Below, piece by piece: positions 11,898 through 22,105 of a DNA stretch of 64,000 nt. Within the stretch, counting starts at the first letter, position 1. Each line of letters begins with the position of its first letter. The notes beneath the pieces are model-generated. The model ran no database searches and was not told where the DNA came from. It saw only the letters and a program-made list of their open reading frames with translations. The position numbers and the translations under genes were made by a program. Location of the stretch: the NCBI RefSeq assembly GCF_013373795.3, contig NZ_CP088022.1:4588001-4652000 (forward strand). Direction: 5' to 3'. Source of the stretch: Bradyrhizobium quebecense. GTDB lineage: Bacteria > Pseudomonadota > Alphaproteobacteria > Rhizobiales > Xanthobacteraceae.

Positions 11898-12860
11898 TCA
11901 GGACACGTCCGGACCGTAGGCCGGGGCGACCAGGCCGCCCACCGTGCTTGCACCGGCTTCGACATGGCCGCGGACCGGCCGCCGGGCGGTTTCCGATTCG
12001 ACCACGCGCCAGGAGCTGCGGTCGGCGAGCAGCGCCTTCAGCACTGCGTTGTTGAGCTTGTGGCCGCCACGGACCGAACGGTAGCTGCCGAGCAGCGGCA
12101 GGCCGGCCAGCGCCAGATCGCCGATCACGTCGAGCACCTTGTGGCGGGCGCACTCGTTGGCGTAGCGCAGGCCCTCGGAGTTGAGTAGGCGAGCCTCGTC
12201 GAACACCACGGTGTTGTCGAAGGAGGCACCGAGCGCGAAGCCAGCGCCCCACAGCCGCGCCACGTCATTCATGCAGCCGAAGGTACGGGCCCGCGCGACT
12301 TCGCGGCGGAAGCCTTCCGGAGACAGATCGAAGGAGTAGGTCTGGTGACCGATAACCTTGTTGGCGAAATTGATTTCGACTTCGGCGCGGAACCCGCCGG
12401 CGAACGGACGCAGCTCGCCCATCGCATCGCCGATCTTGACCTGCACCGGCTTCAGCACCTGGATGAAGCGGCGGACGCCGGGCTGGGTCACAATGCCAGC
12501 CTGATCGATGGCCGCGACAAACGCCGCAGCGCTGCCGTCCATGATCGGAACTTCAGCAGCGTCGACTTCGATCGTGGCGTTGTCGACGCCCATGCCGCGC
12601 AGCGCGGCGAGAACATGCTCCGCGGTCGAGACCAGCGGCCCTTCGCGGTCACCCAGCACCGTCGCGAATTCGGTTGCGATCACAGCGTCGGCGGTGGCGG
12701 TAACTTCGCGGTCGGCACCGTCGAGACCGGTGCGGACAAAAATAAAACCCGCATCGACGGGTGCAGGTCCCAGCGTGAGACTGACAGGAAGACCGGAATG
12801 AACGCCTACGCCAGTCACGGTGGCTTGCGACCGAAGCGTTGTCTGACGGCTGAACTTCAT
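11898..12860 (-). CDS. lpxC: UDP-3-O-acyl-N-acetylglucosamine deacetylase
   Basis: A 320-residue enzyme that performs the committed step of lipid A synthesis, removing the acetyl group from UDP-3-O-acyl-GlcNAc. The zinc ligands can be seen: His82 in STAEHVLAAL, His240 and Asp244 in ARHKVLDVIGD, and the catalytic His267 in GGHKLNN. Length is near the usual 300-305, with a slightly longer C-terminal tail. It lies downstream of ftsZ, as in E. coli, but a 351-bp gap with a strong terminator separates the two, so lpxC probably has its own promoter. Confidence 0.97.
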   Translation of the reverse strand: MKFSRQTTLRSQATVTGVGVHSGLPVSLTLGPAPVDAGFIFVRTGLDGADREVTATADAVIATEFATVLGDREGPLVSTAEHVLAALRGMGVDNATIEVDAAEVPIMDGSAAAFVAAIDQAGIVTQPGVRRFIQVLKPVQVKIGDAMGELRPFAGGFRAEVEINFANKVIGHQTYSFDLSPEGFRREVARARTFGCMNDVARLWGAGFALGASFDNTVVFDEARLLNSEGLRYANECARHKVLDVIGDLALAGLPLLGSYRSVRGGHKLNNAVLKALLADRSSWRVVESETARRPVRGHVEAGASTVGGLVAPAYGPDVS

Positions 12861-13154
12861 TCGATAATGCCCACTACCCGACTTCGCTCAACATCAAGTG
12901 GCCAAACTTCCCCAAGGCCGACTCGCATGAGCTCCCCAAGTCCCGGCAGACCATAGTCACAGCCCTAAACCGCGCCAACTCACGCTTCTTTACCGATTGT
13001 TACCCCATCTCCGCCGCATTCGCGCCCAAGGTTAAGCCAATTGCGGCAGCGAAAACGGCCCCCGGCGAGTGGCCATTTGACCACCGAAATAATAATTAAT
13101 CATTTAAAATCAGTTGCTTGTTCACCTGATGCAATCGCTTGCCCGCCAAAAGGA
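12861..13154. other. Gap between ftsZ and lpxC, probable lpxC promoter region
   Basis: No coding sequence is supported. The part at 13083-13110 is very A+T rich compared with the surroundings. At 12990-13004 two TTACC half sites are spaced 10 bp apart, similar to motifs seen before ftsQ and the amidase gene. A promoter for lpxC is expected here because a terminator lies just upstream on the transcribed strand. Confidence 0.4.
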
Positions 13155-13186
13155 GAAGGCCTCGGCGGTTCCCCGCCGAGGCCTTC
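13155..13186 (-). terminator. Strong hairpin after ftsZ
   Basis: A perfect 14-bp inverted repeat (GAAGGCCTCGGCGG with its complement, four-base loop) begins 26 bp past the ftsZ stop. On the minus strand it is followed by TCTCCTTTT. It marks the likely end of the dcw transcript or a strong attenuation point before lpxC. Confidence 0.8.
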
Positions 13187-13211
13187 TTCGTCGCCAAGGT
13201 TGTAACAAACT

Positions 13212-14996
13212 TCAGTTTGCCTGCCGGCGCAGGAAGGCCGGGATATCAAGATGGTCGTCACCCTGTGGCGCCGGGGCAACAGGCGCCTGGCGGCCATGGG
13301 CGTCCAATCCCTGCGGTGCCGGGCGTTTCGCATATTCCGATACCGGCGATTCGTTCGCCGAGATCTGCTGGGCGACGCTGCGGGCCGGCTTGCGGTCGAG
13401 CAGCGGCGGCATCGTCGGCATCGCAGGACCCGAGGCACGGGCCGCGATTGGCGGCTCGGTCTCTTCGTCGCGGCGACCGAGGCCGACATTGGCCAGCCGC
13501 TGCAACAGCGACAGCCGGGTCTTCTGCGGGTGCTCCGCCTCGCCGTCACCGCTGGCCTGGCGGATCTCGGCCTGCGCCGGCATCGGTAGATCCTCGAACT
13601 TTGGCATCCTCGGGGCACGGACCGGCGACCGCTCCGCCGCCTGCGGGATGAAGGTCTCGGGCGGCATCGGCTCGTGCTGTTCGGCGCGGGCCGCCTCGTG
13701 GTCCGGGAACAACGTCGGCTTCTGGGCAATCGGGCGCACGGTGACGTCACCGTAGGACCCCGGCTGCATCGGCGCCTGAGCCGGTGCGCTGTCCGGGGCA
13801 ACCGCGGCAGCGATTGCCGCGAGCGCGGCGCGCTCGACGGCCGGACGCTGCTGGGGCGCGGCGGCAGCTGCAATCGGAGCAACCGTCACGCCCGTCGGCG
13901 GTTCCAGCTTCTGGGCGCGCTCGGCCATGCGCTGATTGTCGGCACGCAGGCGAGCGGTCAGATCGGCCAACCGGCTCTCGGGCGAGCCACCCGGCTGCTG
14001 CGCGGGAGCCTGGGCACGGGAAGCGATCGCGGCCTGCTCGATACCGGTTGCGACCACCGAGACGCGAATGACGCCGTCGAGCGATTCGTCGAAGGTGGCG
14101 CCGACGATGATGTTGGCGTCGGCATCGACTTCTTCGCGGATGCGGGTTGCGGCTTCGTCGACCTCGAACAGAGTGAGGTCCTTGCCGCCCGTGATCGAGA
14201 TCAACAGGCCGCGGGCGCCCTTCATCGAGCTATCGTCGATCAGCGGGTTGGCGATCGCTGCTTCGGCGGCGGTCAGCGCGCGCTTCTCGCCGGTGGCCTC
14301 GCCGGTGCCCATCATCGCCTTGCCCATCTCCCGCATCACGGCGCGGACGTCGGCGAAGTCGAGGTTGATCAGGCCTTCCTTGACCATCAGGTCGGTGATG
14401 CAGGCGACGCCCGAGTAAAGCACCTGGTCGGCCATCGCGAACGCGTCGGCGAAGGTGGTCTTCTCGTTGGCAACCCGGAACAGGTTCTGGTTCGGAATGA
14501 TCAGCAGCGTGTCGACCACCTTGTGGAGCTCGGAGATACCGTGCTCGGCGGTGCGCATCCGGCGCTGACCCTCGAAGTGGAACGGCTTCGTCACCACGCC
14601 GACGGTGAGGATTCCCATCTCCCGGGCGGCCTTGGCGATCACGGGCGCAGCCCCGGTGCCGGTGCCGCCGCCCATGCCGGCGGTGACGAACACCATGTTG
14701 GCGCCGGTCAGGTGATCGCGCAGTTCGTCCATGACCTCCTGCGCGGCCGCAGCGCCGACATCGGGCTGCGATCCGGCGCCGAGGCCCTGGGTGACCTGGG
14801 TGCCCATCTGGATGATGCGCTGCGCCTTCGACATGGTCAGCGCCTGCGCGTCGGTGTTGGCGACGACGAAGTCGACGCCCTGCAACCCGGCGGTGATCAT
14901 GTTGTTGACGGCATTACCACCCGCGCCGCCGACGCCGAAGACGGTGATCCGCGGTTTCAGCTCGCTGATGTCAGGGGGTGTCAGATTGAGTGCCAT
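13212..14996 (-). CDS. ftsZ: Cell division GTPase FtsZ
   Basis: A 594-residue tubulin homologue. The GTPase core fills residues 1-320 with the signature [10 protein letters not shown] (about 109-118) and the N-terminal [13 protein letters not shown] nucleotide loop. After it comes a very long linker of about 250 residues rich in Ala, Pro, Gln and Arg, and a C-terminal conserved peptide ending [15 protein letters not shown] that binds FtsA and other partners. E. coli FtsZ has only 383 residues; long linkers are typical of Rhizobiales and Caulobacter. It polymerises at midcell as the Z-ring. It lies 89 bp downstream of ftsA. Confidence 0.98.
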   Translation of the reverse strand: MALNLTPPDISELKPRITVFGVGGAGGNAVNNMITAGLQGVDFVVANTDAQALTMSKAQRIIQMGTQVTQGLGAGSQPDVGAAAAQEVMDELRDHLTGANMVFVTAGMGGGTGTGAAPVIAKAAREMGILTVGVVTKPFHFEGQRRMRTAEHGISELHKVVDTLLIIPNQNLFRVANEKTTFADAFAMADQVLYSGVACITDLMVKEGLINLDFADVRAVMREMGKAMMGTGEATGEKRALTAAEAAIANPLIDDSSMKGARGLLISITGGKDLTLFEVDEAATRIREEVDADANIIVGATFDESLDGVIRVSVVATGIEQAAIASRAQAPAQQPGGSPESRLADLTARLRADNQRMAERAQKLEPPTGVTVAPIAAAAAPQQRPAVERAALAAIAAAVAPDSAPAQAPMQPGSYGDVTVRPIAQKPTLFPDHEAARAEQHEPMPPETFIPQAAERSPVRAPRMPKFEDLPMPAQAEIRQASGDGEAEHPQKTRLSLLQRLANVGLGRRDEETEPPIAARASGPAMPTMPPLLDRKPARSVAQQISANESPVSEYAKRPAPQGLDAHGRQAPVAPAPQGDDHLDIPAFLRRQAN

Positions 14997-15085
14997 GGTT
15001 GCCTCTCTCGATTATGCGCGCGTTGGTTCGTCCCGGCCGCTGGCCGCAGGAGCTGGTGAAAATGCAATGAGCCGGGGTGTGGTCA

Positions 15086-16402
15086 TCAGAAGCCCTCGCG
15101 AAGCCATCGTCCGACCTTTCCGAAGTAACCGTCTGTCCCTGTCCTGAGCTGCCGCGTACGCCGCGGTTCGACATGTTCAAGATGTGCGTATTGCGGGTAG
15201 ACCAAGAGGCCCGTCGGCACCGAGAACGAGGCGCCCTTCGCCTCGTTCGGCAGCCGACCGAAGCCGAGCGGGCGGCCGATACGGACCTGACGGTTCAGGA
15301 TACGGGTGGCAAGCTCGACGGTGCCGGTGAGCTGCGACGCGCCGCCGCTCAGCACGACGCGCGCCCTCGGCTCTGCCGCAAAGGGAGAATCCGCGAGCCG
15401 GTCACGGACCATTTCGAAAATCTCCTCGGCGCGATGCCGGACAATGTTGGCGATCGTGGCGCGGGACACGATTTGCGGAGTCTCCCGATCATCGCCTGCA
15501 GTGGGAACGGACATCAGCTCGCGCGAGTCCGAACCGCCGGTCAGCACCGTGCCGTATAAAGTCTTGATTCGCTCGGCATCCGCAATGCACGCGCCGATGC
15601 CGCGCGCAAGATCCATCGTGATGTGTTGCCCGCCGAGCGCAAATCCGGATGCGTGCACGAGGCGGCCGCCGGAATAGGTCGCGATCGTCGTCGAGCCCGC
15701 GCCCATCTCGACGACGGCAGCGCCGAGATCGGCCTCGTCATCGGTCAGGACCGACAGGCCCGCGACATAGGGGCTCGACGCCATAGCTTCGACGTTGAGA
15801 TGGCAGCGCTCGACCACCAGCATCAGGTTCTTGGCGACCGTCGCGTCCGACGTCACCACATTCATGTCGACGCCGAACTGGCGCGCCACCATGCCTCTGG
15901 GATCGCGGATGCCCTTGACGCCGTCGAGCGCGTAGCCGACCGGCAGCGCGTGTAGCACGGTGCGGCCGGCGCCGGCGGCGTGGCGCATGCCGGCCGAGGT
16001 GACGCGGCTGATATCGTCCGCGGTCACCGAGCCGCCGTGGATATCGGCCGCGGCTTCAACCAGCTGGCCATGCAGCCTGCCGCCGGAAACCGACAGCAGA
16101 ACGGATTCGACACGGACCTTGGCCATGCGCTCGGCCAGCGCCACGGCATGGCGGACCGCCTTCTCGCATTCGGCGAGATCGACGACGGAGCCGGCCTTGA
16201 CGCCGCGCGACTGGATCTGGCTGTAGCCGATCAATTCGACCGCATGGGTGCGGCCGCGCAGCACCTCGTTCGGGGGCGACGGCCTGAGCCGCGCGATCAT
16301 GCAGGCGATCTTGCTGGAGCCGACGTCGAGCGAAGCCACCATCGCGGTGCGCTTCTGCATCGGGCGGGTCTTCGGGGTCAAATTGCGATCGAGGCCGGTC
16401 AT
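15086..16402 (-). CDS. ftsA: Cell division protein FtsA
   Basis: A 438-residue actin-like ATPase. Phosphate and adenosine motifs are visible: VASLDVGSSKIACMIARL near the N-terminus, VVEMGAGSTTIATYSGG in the middle and VVLSGGASQLTG late. The C-terminus GYFGKVGRWLREGF is the amphipathic helix that tethers FtsA, and through it FtsZ, to the inner membrane. Its ATG overlaps the ftsQ stop by four bases (ATGA), so translation is coupled. Confidence 0.97.
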   Translation of the reverse strand: MTGLDRNLTPKTRPMQKRTAMVASLDVGSSKIACMIARLRPSPPNEVLRGRTHAVELIGYSQIQSRGVKAGSVVDLAECEKAVRHAVALAERMAKVRVESVLLSVSGGRLHGQLVEAAADIHGGSVTADDISRVTSAGMRHAAGAGRTVLHALPVGYALDGVKGIRDPRGMVARQFGVDMNVVTSDATVAKNLMLVVERCHLNVEAMASSPYVAGLSVLTDDEADLGAAVVEMGAGSTTIATYSGGRLVHASGFALGGQHITMDLARGIGACIADAERIKTLYGTVLTGGSDSRELMSVPTAGDDRETPQIVSRATIANIVRHRAEEIFEMVRDRLADSPFAAEPRARVVLSGGASQLTGTVELATRILNRQVRIGRPLGFGRLPNEAKGASFSVPTGLLVYPQYAHLEHVEPRRTRQLRTGTDGYFGKVGRWLREGF

Positions 16403-17406
16403 GCGGAGTCACCGGCCTTCTTCTTGGACTTCTTGTCCTTGAACAGCTCGTCACGCGCCTTGCCGGCTTCCTCGGACAATTGCACGATCAGCCGATCGGG
16501 CAAGCGCATGTCGACGGCGACGATGTCGCGCGAGAACAGCTTCTCGTCCTTGTCGAGCTTTGAGAGTGCGGCCAGCGCGTTGCCGACATCGTTCTCGGGC
16601 AAGCGGACGTCGAGGCCGTCCTTGAGGCGCAGGTTCCAGCGTCGCTCGCCGACGAAGATCGCGGCCTTGGTCACCGAGCGCACCTGCGGATAACGGTCGA
16701 GCAGCGCCAGGAAGTCCTGGGCGCGGGTGTCCGCGCCCTTGCCCACCACCAGCGGCAGATTGAGGAAGCGGCGCGACACATAGGGCTCGAGCACCGCGCC
16801 GTCGGAGGCGATCACCGACAGGCGGCCGTTCTGCTGCCACAGCGCGAAGGCGGTGCGCTCGACGATGTCGATCTGCAGCCGGCCCGGATAGAGCTTGAGG
16901 ATCGTGGCGTCGGCGATCCAGGGATTGGCCTTCAGCTTGGCGCGCACGGTGTCGGCGTCGAGGAACAGCAGCGAGGAGCGGCCGTTAACGCCGCCGATCG
17001 CAAGCACCTCGTCCTGGCTCAGCTGCTTGCGGCCGTTGATGCCGACGGTGGTGATGCGGAAGCCCGCGGAATTGGCCAGCGCATTGCGGGTGTCGCTGAG
17101 CGCGGTGGTGAACTCCTCGAGATGGCCGCCCCTGACGATGCCGAAGCCCAGGCTGCCGAACAGGATTGCGAGCGTCGCGACCAGGCCGATGCGGCGCGGC
17201 AGATAGCGTTCGACCAGCAGGATGTAGCGGTTCGGCGGCGCGCGATCGATCATCTGCGGCCGACTGGCGGGACGCCGGCGGCAGCGCGCGAGATGGGCGC
17301 CGACATACTCGCGCAGCAGCACTGCCGCTCCAATAGCGGCTGCTCTCAGGTCAGCTTGAGGCCCCAGCGATCGCAGCGATCGGGTGAGGCGTCCTGCACC
17401 ATCCAT
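16399..17406 (-). CDS. ftsQ: Cell division protein FtsQ
   Basis: A 335-residue bitopic protein: a cytoplasmic basic N-terminus of about 75 residues, one membrane helix (IGLVATLAILFGSLGFGIV, about 73-91), then the POTRA domain beginning FRITTVGINGRKQLSQDEVL and the beta domain. The C-terminus is highly charged and lysine-rich (KDKKSKKKAGDSA). FtsQ bridges early and late divisome proteins in the periplasm with FtsB and FtsL. It overlaps ftsA by four bases; a 334-bp gap upstream suggests a promoter for ftsQAZ. Confidence 0.95.
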   Translation of the reverse strand: MDGAGRLTRSLRSLGPQADLRAAAIGAAVLLREYVGAHLARCRRRPASRPQMIDRAPPNRYILLVERYLPRRIGLVATLAILFGSLGFGIVRGGHLEEFTTALSDTRNALANSAGFRITTVGINGRKQLSQDEVLAIGGVNGRSSLLFLDADTVRAKLKANPWIADATILKLYPGRLQIDIVERTAFALWQQNGRLSVIASDGAVLEPYVSRRFLNLPLVVGKGADTRAQDFLALLDRYPQVRSVTKAAIFVGERRWNLRLKDGLDVRLPENDVGNALAALSKLDKDEKLFSRDIVAVDMRLPDRLIVQLSEEAGKARDELFKDKKSKKKAGDSA

Positions 17407-17740
17407 TGCACGAGCTCGTCACATGTTGCGCCCGCAAACCCTGCGGGGTCCCGGCACAAATCACGTCTCGGCTAGACCGGTGGGATTAGAGAGGCCCCCT
17501 GTTCCCTGGTTGCGATCCTCGAAGCGGTAATCCGCGACAGCTCACGCCCCGGCAGCCAAGCGCTACATGCGCCGCCAGCGTTAACCTTCGGGCTTCCTGG
17601 TAAACAAATGGTAAAGGAGTTCAGCCTGGAGTGTATTTTGATCAACGCTCTGAATACTTTGCCGCGAACCCGATAGCATTTTAGCAACAGCGCCCGGGTT
17701 CCATCCGGCCGAGTCAGGCGGGTTCCCGGCCCGGTTGGCC
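17407..17740. other. Gap between ddl and ftsQ, probable ftsQAZ promoter region
   Basis: No gene is convincing here; a 71-residue frame on the minus strand lacks a ribosome-binding site and family resemblance. The stretch at 17580-17690 is less GC-rich than its flanks. It carries TTAACC at 17581 and, at 17599-17616, the direct repeat GGTAAA-N5-GGTAAA, an 11-bp period. The period is that of CtrA boxes (TTAA-N7-TTAA), though the bases match only in part. In Caulobacter CtrA controls ftsQA. Confidence 0.35.
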
Positions 17741-18727
17741 TTAACTCCTGGCGCGGCGGCGGCCGAGCGCGATCTGGTCACGCAGGAAGTCGGCAAAGGC
17801 GATGCCCTGTGCTTTCAAGGCCTTAGGGTAAAGTGATGCCGCGGTGAGGCCGGGCAGCGTGTTGGTCTCAAGGTAGACCGGGCCATTGGCCGACACGATG
17901 AAATCGCTGCGCGAATATCCGGTGCACGACAATGCGCGATGCGCCCGCAACGCATGGTCCATGATCGCGGCGCTGACCTCGGGCGCGAAGCGGCCGGGAC
18001 AGATCTCCTGGGTCGACTTCAGGAGGTATTTGGCTGTGTAGTCGAAGCCCCCCTCCGCCGGCACGATCTCGATCGGCGGCAATGCGAACACCGTGCCGTC
18101 GGATTGCTCGAGCACGCCGCAGGTCGCCTCCACGCCCGACACGAACGGCTCGATCAGATAGTCTTCATGCTTCGCGGCATTGCGGACCGCGACGAGGTCC
18201 TGCTGTGCGTTGACGAAGATCAGCCCGTAGCTCGATCCGTCCTTGGCGGGCTTTGCGATCAGCCTGCCGTGCTGGGCGAACGCCTCATCGAGCTGTGCGA
18301 CCGATATGCCCTGCGGCGCGTTGAGGCCCGCGATCGCGGCGAAGCGCTTCGCCGATGGCTTGTCGAACGCCAAATGCGACGACGCCGAGCCGGAGCCGGT
18401 GAATGCGACGCCCCGCATCTCACACATCGCCTGCAATTCGCCGTTCTCGGCGCGGCCACCGTGCAAGCCGAGCACCAGCACGCGCTGCTCGGCGCCTGCC
18501 CTGTCGAGTGCATGGTCGAGCGCGATGCCCCGACCATCGGGTTTGAAGTCGACTTCGAAGGGCCGCGTGTGGCCGAGCAGCTGTTCGGACGTCACCGCAT
18601 GCACGGTGTCGTCAACGTCCCAGAACCAGAGGTCAGCGTCGGGCAGCGCGCGGTGCAGCGCCTGCGCACTCGCCACCGAGACCAGCCGCTCCTTGTTGGT
18701 GCCGCCGAACAGAATGGTCACCTGCAT
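17741..18727 (-). CDS. ddl: D-alanine--D-alanine ligase
   Basis: A 328-residue ATP-grasp enzyme that joins two D-alanines for the peptidoglycan stem peptide. The N-terminal motif is GGTNKERLVSVASA, a departure from the usual GGxSxEREVSLxSG. ATP-grasp features follow: VLVLGLHGGRAENGELQ, FTGSGSASSHLAFDKPSAKR, LIAKPAKDGSSYGL, and the metal-binding end PVYLETNTLPGLT (usual form EVNTLPGMT). Because these key motifs are kept in altered form, it may be a divergent Ddl branch, but position between murB and ftsQ supports the role. Its ATG shares one base with the murB stop (TGATG). Confidence 0.9.
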   Translation of the reverse strand: MQVTILFGGTNKERLVSVASAQALHRALPDADLWFWDVDDTVHAVTSEQLLGHTRPFEVDFKPDGRGIALDHALDRAGAEQRVLVLGLHGGRAENGELQAMCEMRGVAFTGSGSASSHLAFDKPSAKRFAAIAGLNAPQGISVAQLDEAFAQHGRLIAKPAKDGSSYGLIFVNAQQDLVAVRNAAKHEDYLIEPFVSGVEATCGVLEQSDGTVFALPPIEIVPAEGGFDYTAKYLLKSTQEICPGRFAPEVSAAIMDHALRAHRALSCTGYSRSDFIVSANGPVYLETNTLPGLTAASLYPKALKAQGIAFADFLRDQIALGRRRARS

Positions 18728-19650
18728 CAGCTTTTCCCGATCCGCTTGATTTCCCAGTGCAGCTCAATTCCGCTGATCTGCTTGACCCGCTCGCGCACCG
18801 TCTCGCCGAGGGTCTCGATGTCATGCCCGGTGGCGTTGCCGGTGTTGATCAGGAAATTGCAGTGCATCTCCGACACCTGCGCGCCACCGACCTTGAGGCC
18901 TCGGCAACCGGCGGCGTCGATCAGCTTCCAGGCGCTGTTGCCGGGCGGATTCTTGAAGGTCGAGCCGCCGGTCTTCTCGCGGATAGGCTGCGCGGTCTCG
19001 CGATGGGCCTGCACCTCGTTCATGCGGGCGCGGATCGCGTCCGCATCGGTGATCCTGCCGCGAAAGCGCGCCGAGGTGAAGATGATCGACGGATCGACGC
19101 CAGAGTTGCGATAGACGAACTTCATGTCGGCATTGCTGAAGGTATGCTTCGTGCCGTCCCGGCCGATGCCGGTGGCCTCCACCAGCACGTCCTTGGTCTC
19201 GCCGCCATTGGCGCCGGCGTTCATGCGCAGCGCGCCGCCGATCGTGCCGGGAATACCGAAGAAGAATTCCATGCCGCCGACGTTTGCCGCTGCCGCCGTC
19301 TCGGCGACGCGCTTGTCGAGCGCCGCGGCGCCGGCCGTGACGACATCGCCGGCCGCGCTGATCTCGCCGAACGCTCGCGGCGCGAGCCGGATCACGACCC
19401 CGGGCATGCCGCCGTCGCGCACGATCAGATTGGAGCCGACGCCGACGACATAGACCGGCAGCTCCTGCGGCAGATGCTTCAGGAAGTAGGCGAGATCGTC
19501 TTCGTCGGCCGGCGTGAACAGCACCTGCGCAGGACCGCCGACGCGAAACCAGGTCAATTCCGCCAGCGACTGGTTCGCCAGCAGCCGCCCGCGCAGCTCC
19601 GGCATCGCGGTTTTCAGGTCGGGCGTGATGTCGGGGAAAGTCACGATCAC
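18727..19650 (-). CDS. murB: UDP-N-acetylenolpyruvoylglucosamine reductase
   Basis: A 307-residue FAD enzyme that reduces UDP-GlcNAc-enolpyruvate to UDP-MurNAc. FAD contacts are in [18 protein letters not shown] and [14 protein letters not shown]; the catalytic region includes [23 protein letters not shown] split over two motifs, and the active serine lies in GGSTFKNP, which marks the type II branch. No ATG is suitable: the start is taken as GTG 19650, whose GTGA overlaps the murC stop; a second GTG at 19644 is equally possible. Confidence 0.95.
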   Translation of the reverse strand: MIVTFPDITPDLKTAMPELRGRLLANQSLAELTWFRVGGPAQVLFTPADEDDLAYFLKHLPQELPVYVVGVGSNLIVRDGGMPGVVIRLAPRAFGEISAAGDVVTAGAAALDKRVAETAAAANVGGMEFFFGIPGTIGGALRMNAGANGGETKDVLVEATGIGRDGTKHTFSNADMKFVYRNSGVDPSIIFTSARFRGRITDADAIRARMNEVQAHRETAQPIREKTGGSTFKNPPGNSAWKLIDAAGCRGLKVGGAQVSEMHCNFLINTGNATGHDIETLGETVRERVKQISGIELHWEIKRIGKS

Positions 19651-21050
19651 CCCAGCGCCTTCAATTCGTCGGGCAGTGCGTAGGCCCATTGCGTGATGTT
19701 GCCGGCGCCGAGGCAGACGACGAGGTCGCCGGACTTGGCAATACCGTGAACGATCTTCGCGAGCTCGCCGGCGTTCGGCAGCGGGACAACGTTGCGATGG
19801 CCGTGGGCGCGCAGGCCGGCGGCGAAATGGTCGCGGTCGATGCCTGCGATCGGTGCTTCGCCGGCCGGATAGACCTCGGCGACCACGACCGCATCGGCAT
19901 CGTTGAAGCAGGTGCAGAACTCTTCGAACAAGGATTGCAGGCGGGTGTAGCGATGCGGCTGCACCACGGCGACGATCTTGCCGTTGGTGGATTCCCGCGC
20001 CGCCTTCAGCACGGCCGCGATCTCGACCGGATGATGGCCGTAATCATCGATCACGACGACACCGTTCGTCTCACCGGTCTTGGTGAAGCGCCGCTTCACG
20101 CCACCGAAGCCGGCCATGGCCTGGCGGATCACGTCATCGGACACGCCGAGCTGATGCGCGACCGCGATCGCCGCCGTCGCGTTCGACGCATTGTGGCGTC
20201 CCGGCATCGGCAGCATGATGTCAGCGATCTCGTGCGTCGCGCCCGACTTGCGATCGCGGATCGCGACCTTGAATTTCGAGCCGCCGCCCATCGGCGTCAG
20301 ATCCAGGAGCTGCGCGTCGGCCTGCGGATTCTGGCCGTAGGTGATGATGCGGCGGTCCTCGATCTTGCCGACCAGGGTTTGCACCACCGGATGATCGGTA
20401 CACATCACGGCAAAGCCGTAGAACGGAACGTTCTCGACGAAATCGCGGAAGGCGTCCTGGATCGCCTCAAAGGTCTTGAAGTGATCGAGATGCTCGGGAT
20501 CGATATTGGTGACGATGACGACGTCGGACGGCAGCTTCAGGAACGTGCCGTCGCTCTCGTCGGCCTCAACCACCATCCAGTCGCCGGCCCCGAGCCGCGC
20601 ATTGGAGCCATAGGCGTTGATGATGCCGCCATTGATCACGGTCGGATCGAGCCCGCCGGCGTCGAGTAAGGTCGCCACCATCGTCGTCGTCGTCGTCTTG
20701 CCATGAGTGCCGGCGATCGCGACGCAGCTCTTCAGCCGCATCAATTCCGCCAGCATCTCGGCGCGCCGCACCACCGGAATGCGCTGCGCGCGCGCCGCCA
20801 TCAGCTCGGGATTGTCGCGCTTGATCGCGGTCGAGACCACGACGACGTCGGCGCCATCGACGTTCTCGGCGGCGTGGCCGACCGAGATCTTGGCGCCCTT
20901 CTTGCGCAGCCGGTCGAGGTTGTAATTGTCCGACGCATCGGAGCCCTGCACGGTGTAGCCGAGATTGATCAGCACCTCGGCGATGCCGCTCATGCCGATG
21001 CCGCCGATCCCGACGAAGTGAATGGGTCCGATCTCGCGCGGCAGTCTCAT
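19647..21050 (-). CDS. murC: UDP-N-acetylmuramate--L-alanine ligase
   Basis: A 467-residue Mur ligase adding L-alanine to UDP-MurNAc. It has the N-terminal UDP-binding motif [17 protein letters not shown], the ATP loop [10 protein letters not shown] (about residues 113-122), [21 protein letters not shown] and the C-terminal [12 protein letters not shown] loop. The gene overlaps the murB start. A gap of 187 bp containing a decayed repeat separates it from the methyltransferase gene upstream. Confidence 0.97.
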   Translation of the reverse strand: MRLPREIGPIHFVGIGGIGMSGIAEVLINLGYTVQGSDASDNYNLDRLRKKGAKISVGHAAENVDGADVVVVSTAIKRDNPELMAARAQRIPVVRRAEMLAELMRLKSCVAIAGTHGKTTTTTMVATLLDAGGLDPTVINGGIINAYGSNARLGAGDWMVVEADESDGTFLKLPSDVVIVTNIDPEHLDHFKTFEAIQDAFRDFVENVPFYGFAVMCTDHPVVQTLVGKIEDRRIITYGQNPQADAQLLDLTPMGGGSKFKVAIRDRKSGATHEIADIMLPMPGRHNASNATAAIAVAHQLGVSDDVIRQAMAGFGGVKRRFTKTGETNGVVVIDDYGHHPVEIAAVLKAARESTNGKIVAVVQPHRYTRLQSLFEEFCTCFNDADAVVVAEVYPAGEAPIAGIDRDHFAAGLRAHGHRNVVPLPNAGELAKIVHGIAKSGDLVVCLGAGNITQWAYALPDELKALG

Positions 21051-21237
21051 GATCCGGTTCCTGATATCATCGTCCGTGCGCGCCTCACATCGGTCGCGCT
21101 GAGTACTGGATGCCCCGCTTTTCCCATGCGTGACAAGGGCTTTTTCCGCCCCGCAGCCGCGGAAATGTCGCTGTTGTCAGCTACCGGCCGGTGGTGGTGA
21201 TCTGACGTCACGGACATCTCCATCTCGGCCCCGGCGG
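21051..21237. repeat. Decayed intergenic repeat between murC and the methyltransferase gene
   Basis: The segment around 21100-21130 (GAGTACTGGATGCCCCGC then TTTTCCCATGCG) resembles half of the palindromic element at 5231-5338 (ACTGGATCC, CCCGCTTTCGCG), with substitutions. The remainder shows no coding signal. It looks like an old repeat insertion inside the dcw block. Confidence 0.4.
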
Positions 21238-22068
21238 CTACGCCGCTCCCGGCCGCGCGGCGAACTCATCTTGCATGTCGATGACGCGAAGATAATTGCG
21301 CAGCCGGTTGGTCTCGAGCGCGCGCAGCAGCTTGTTCTGGTGATAGGGCAGCACGAGCTCGGCAAGCTGAGCACTCCAGGCGGCGTTCATGTCGAACAGC
21401 ACCCCTAAGCCGAACACCGCGGGGATCTCGGCGAAGCCGAACTCCCTGCCCTGCGCAAGTTCCTCTGCCAGGAAATCATCGATTGCGGTCATCACGCCGT
21501 TGCGCACGCCACCGGCATGAGTTGCGAACGCGAACTGGCCCATGCCGCGAAATCCACGACCTTCCACCAGGCTTTCGCGATCCAGCGCGGCGCCTGCATC
21601 ATAACTGTGCGTATGGCGATGCTCTGCCGGAATCTGGTCAGGCGCATAGTACGCGTCGCGGCGGCCACAGGGCCAGCCGACATCATGAAGGAAGACCAGA
21701 AGGGGCTTGGCGGCGCGGCGGCTGATCGCCTCGATCTCGCGGAGCTCGTGATAAACTGTGTACCAGTTATGATCGCCATCGACGATCCAGGCGTCGGCGG
21801 CGTCAAGCTCGCCGAACGCGTCGAGACTGGTTTTCGCGACGTGACGCACATCCGGATTGGCGTCGACCCAATCGAGGAATTCGCGCTTCGGCGCCGGATC
21901 GACGCTGGTGAGCTGGCCGCCACGGGCCCGGCAGTGATCGGCGAGCAGCGCCGACATGCCGCCATACTCGGCACCGATCTCGACGATATTCTGCGCATCT
22001 GCCAGGCGCAGCGCTTCGAGGATCAGGTCCGAGAATTCCGAGACGGAGTGAATCAAAAGACCCGTCAT
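21238..22068 (-). CDS. Class I SAM-dependent methyltransferase inserted in the dcw cluster
   Basis: The start at 22068 (MTGLLIHSVSEFSDLILEAL) is preceded by GGGGGAG; 276 residues result. Motif I is IVEIGAEYGGMSALLADH (about residues 28-45), followed by an acidic motif II LTSVDPAP and by IVDGDHNWYTVYHELRE and LLVFLHDVGWPCGRRDAYY. This arrangement matches the Methyltransf_24-like enzymes that often modify sugars or secondary products; the metal-type DGDHxxxxVxxEL signature is clear. The family gives no firm substrate. It lies 37 bp after murG and before murC, where no such gene occurs in standard dcw clusters, so a role on a cell wall precursor or lipid is possible but unproven. Confidence 0.8.
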   Translation of the reverse strand: MTGLLIHSVSEFSDLILEALRLADAQNIVEIGAEYGGMSALLADHCRARGGQLTSVDPAPKREFLDWVDANPDVRHVAKTSLDAFGELDAADAWIVDGDHNWYTVYHELREIEAISRRAAKPLLVFLHDVGWPCGRRDAYYAPDQIPAEHRHTHSYDAGAALDRESLVEGRGFRGMGQFAFATHAGGVRNGVMTAIDDFLAEELAQGREFGFAEIPAVFGLGVLFDMNAAWSAQLAELVLPYHQNKLLRALETNRLRNYLRVIDMQDEFAARPGAA

Positions 22069-22105
22069 GATCAAGTCTCCCCCGGCGTCCTGCCGGATTG
22101 GCGCG

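Noticed and set aside
17472..17687. 71-codon minus-strand frame between ddl and ftsQ
   Set aside because: No ribosome-binding site, no family resemblance, and it lies in what is probably the ftsQ promoter region.
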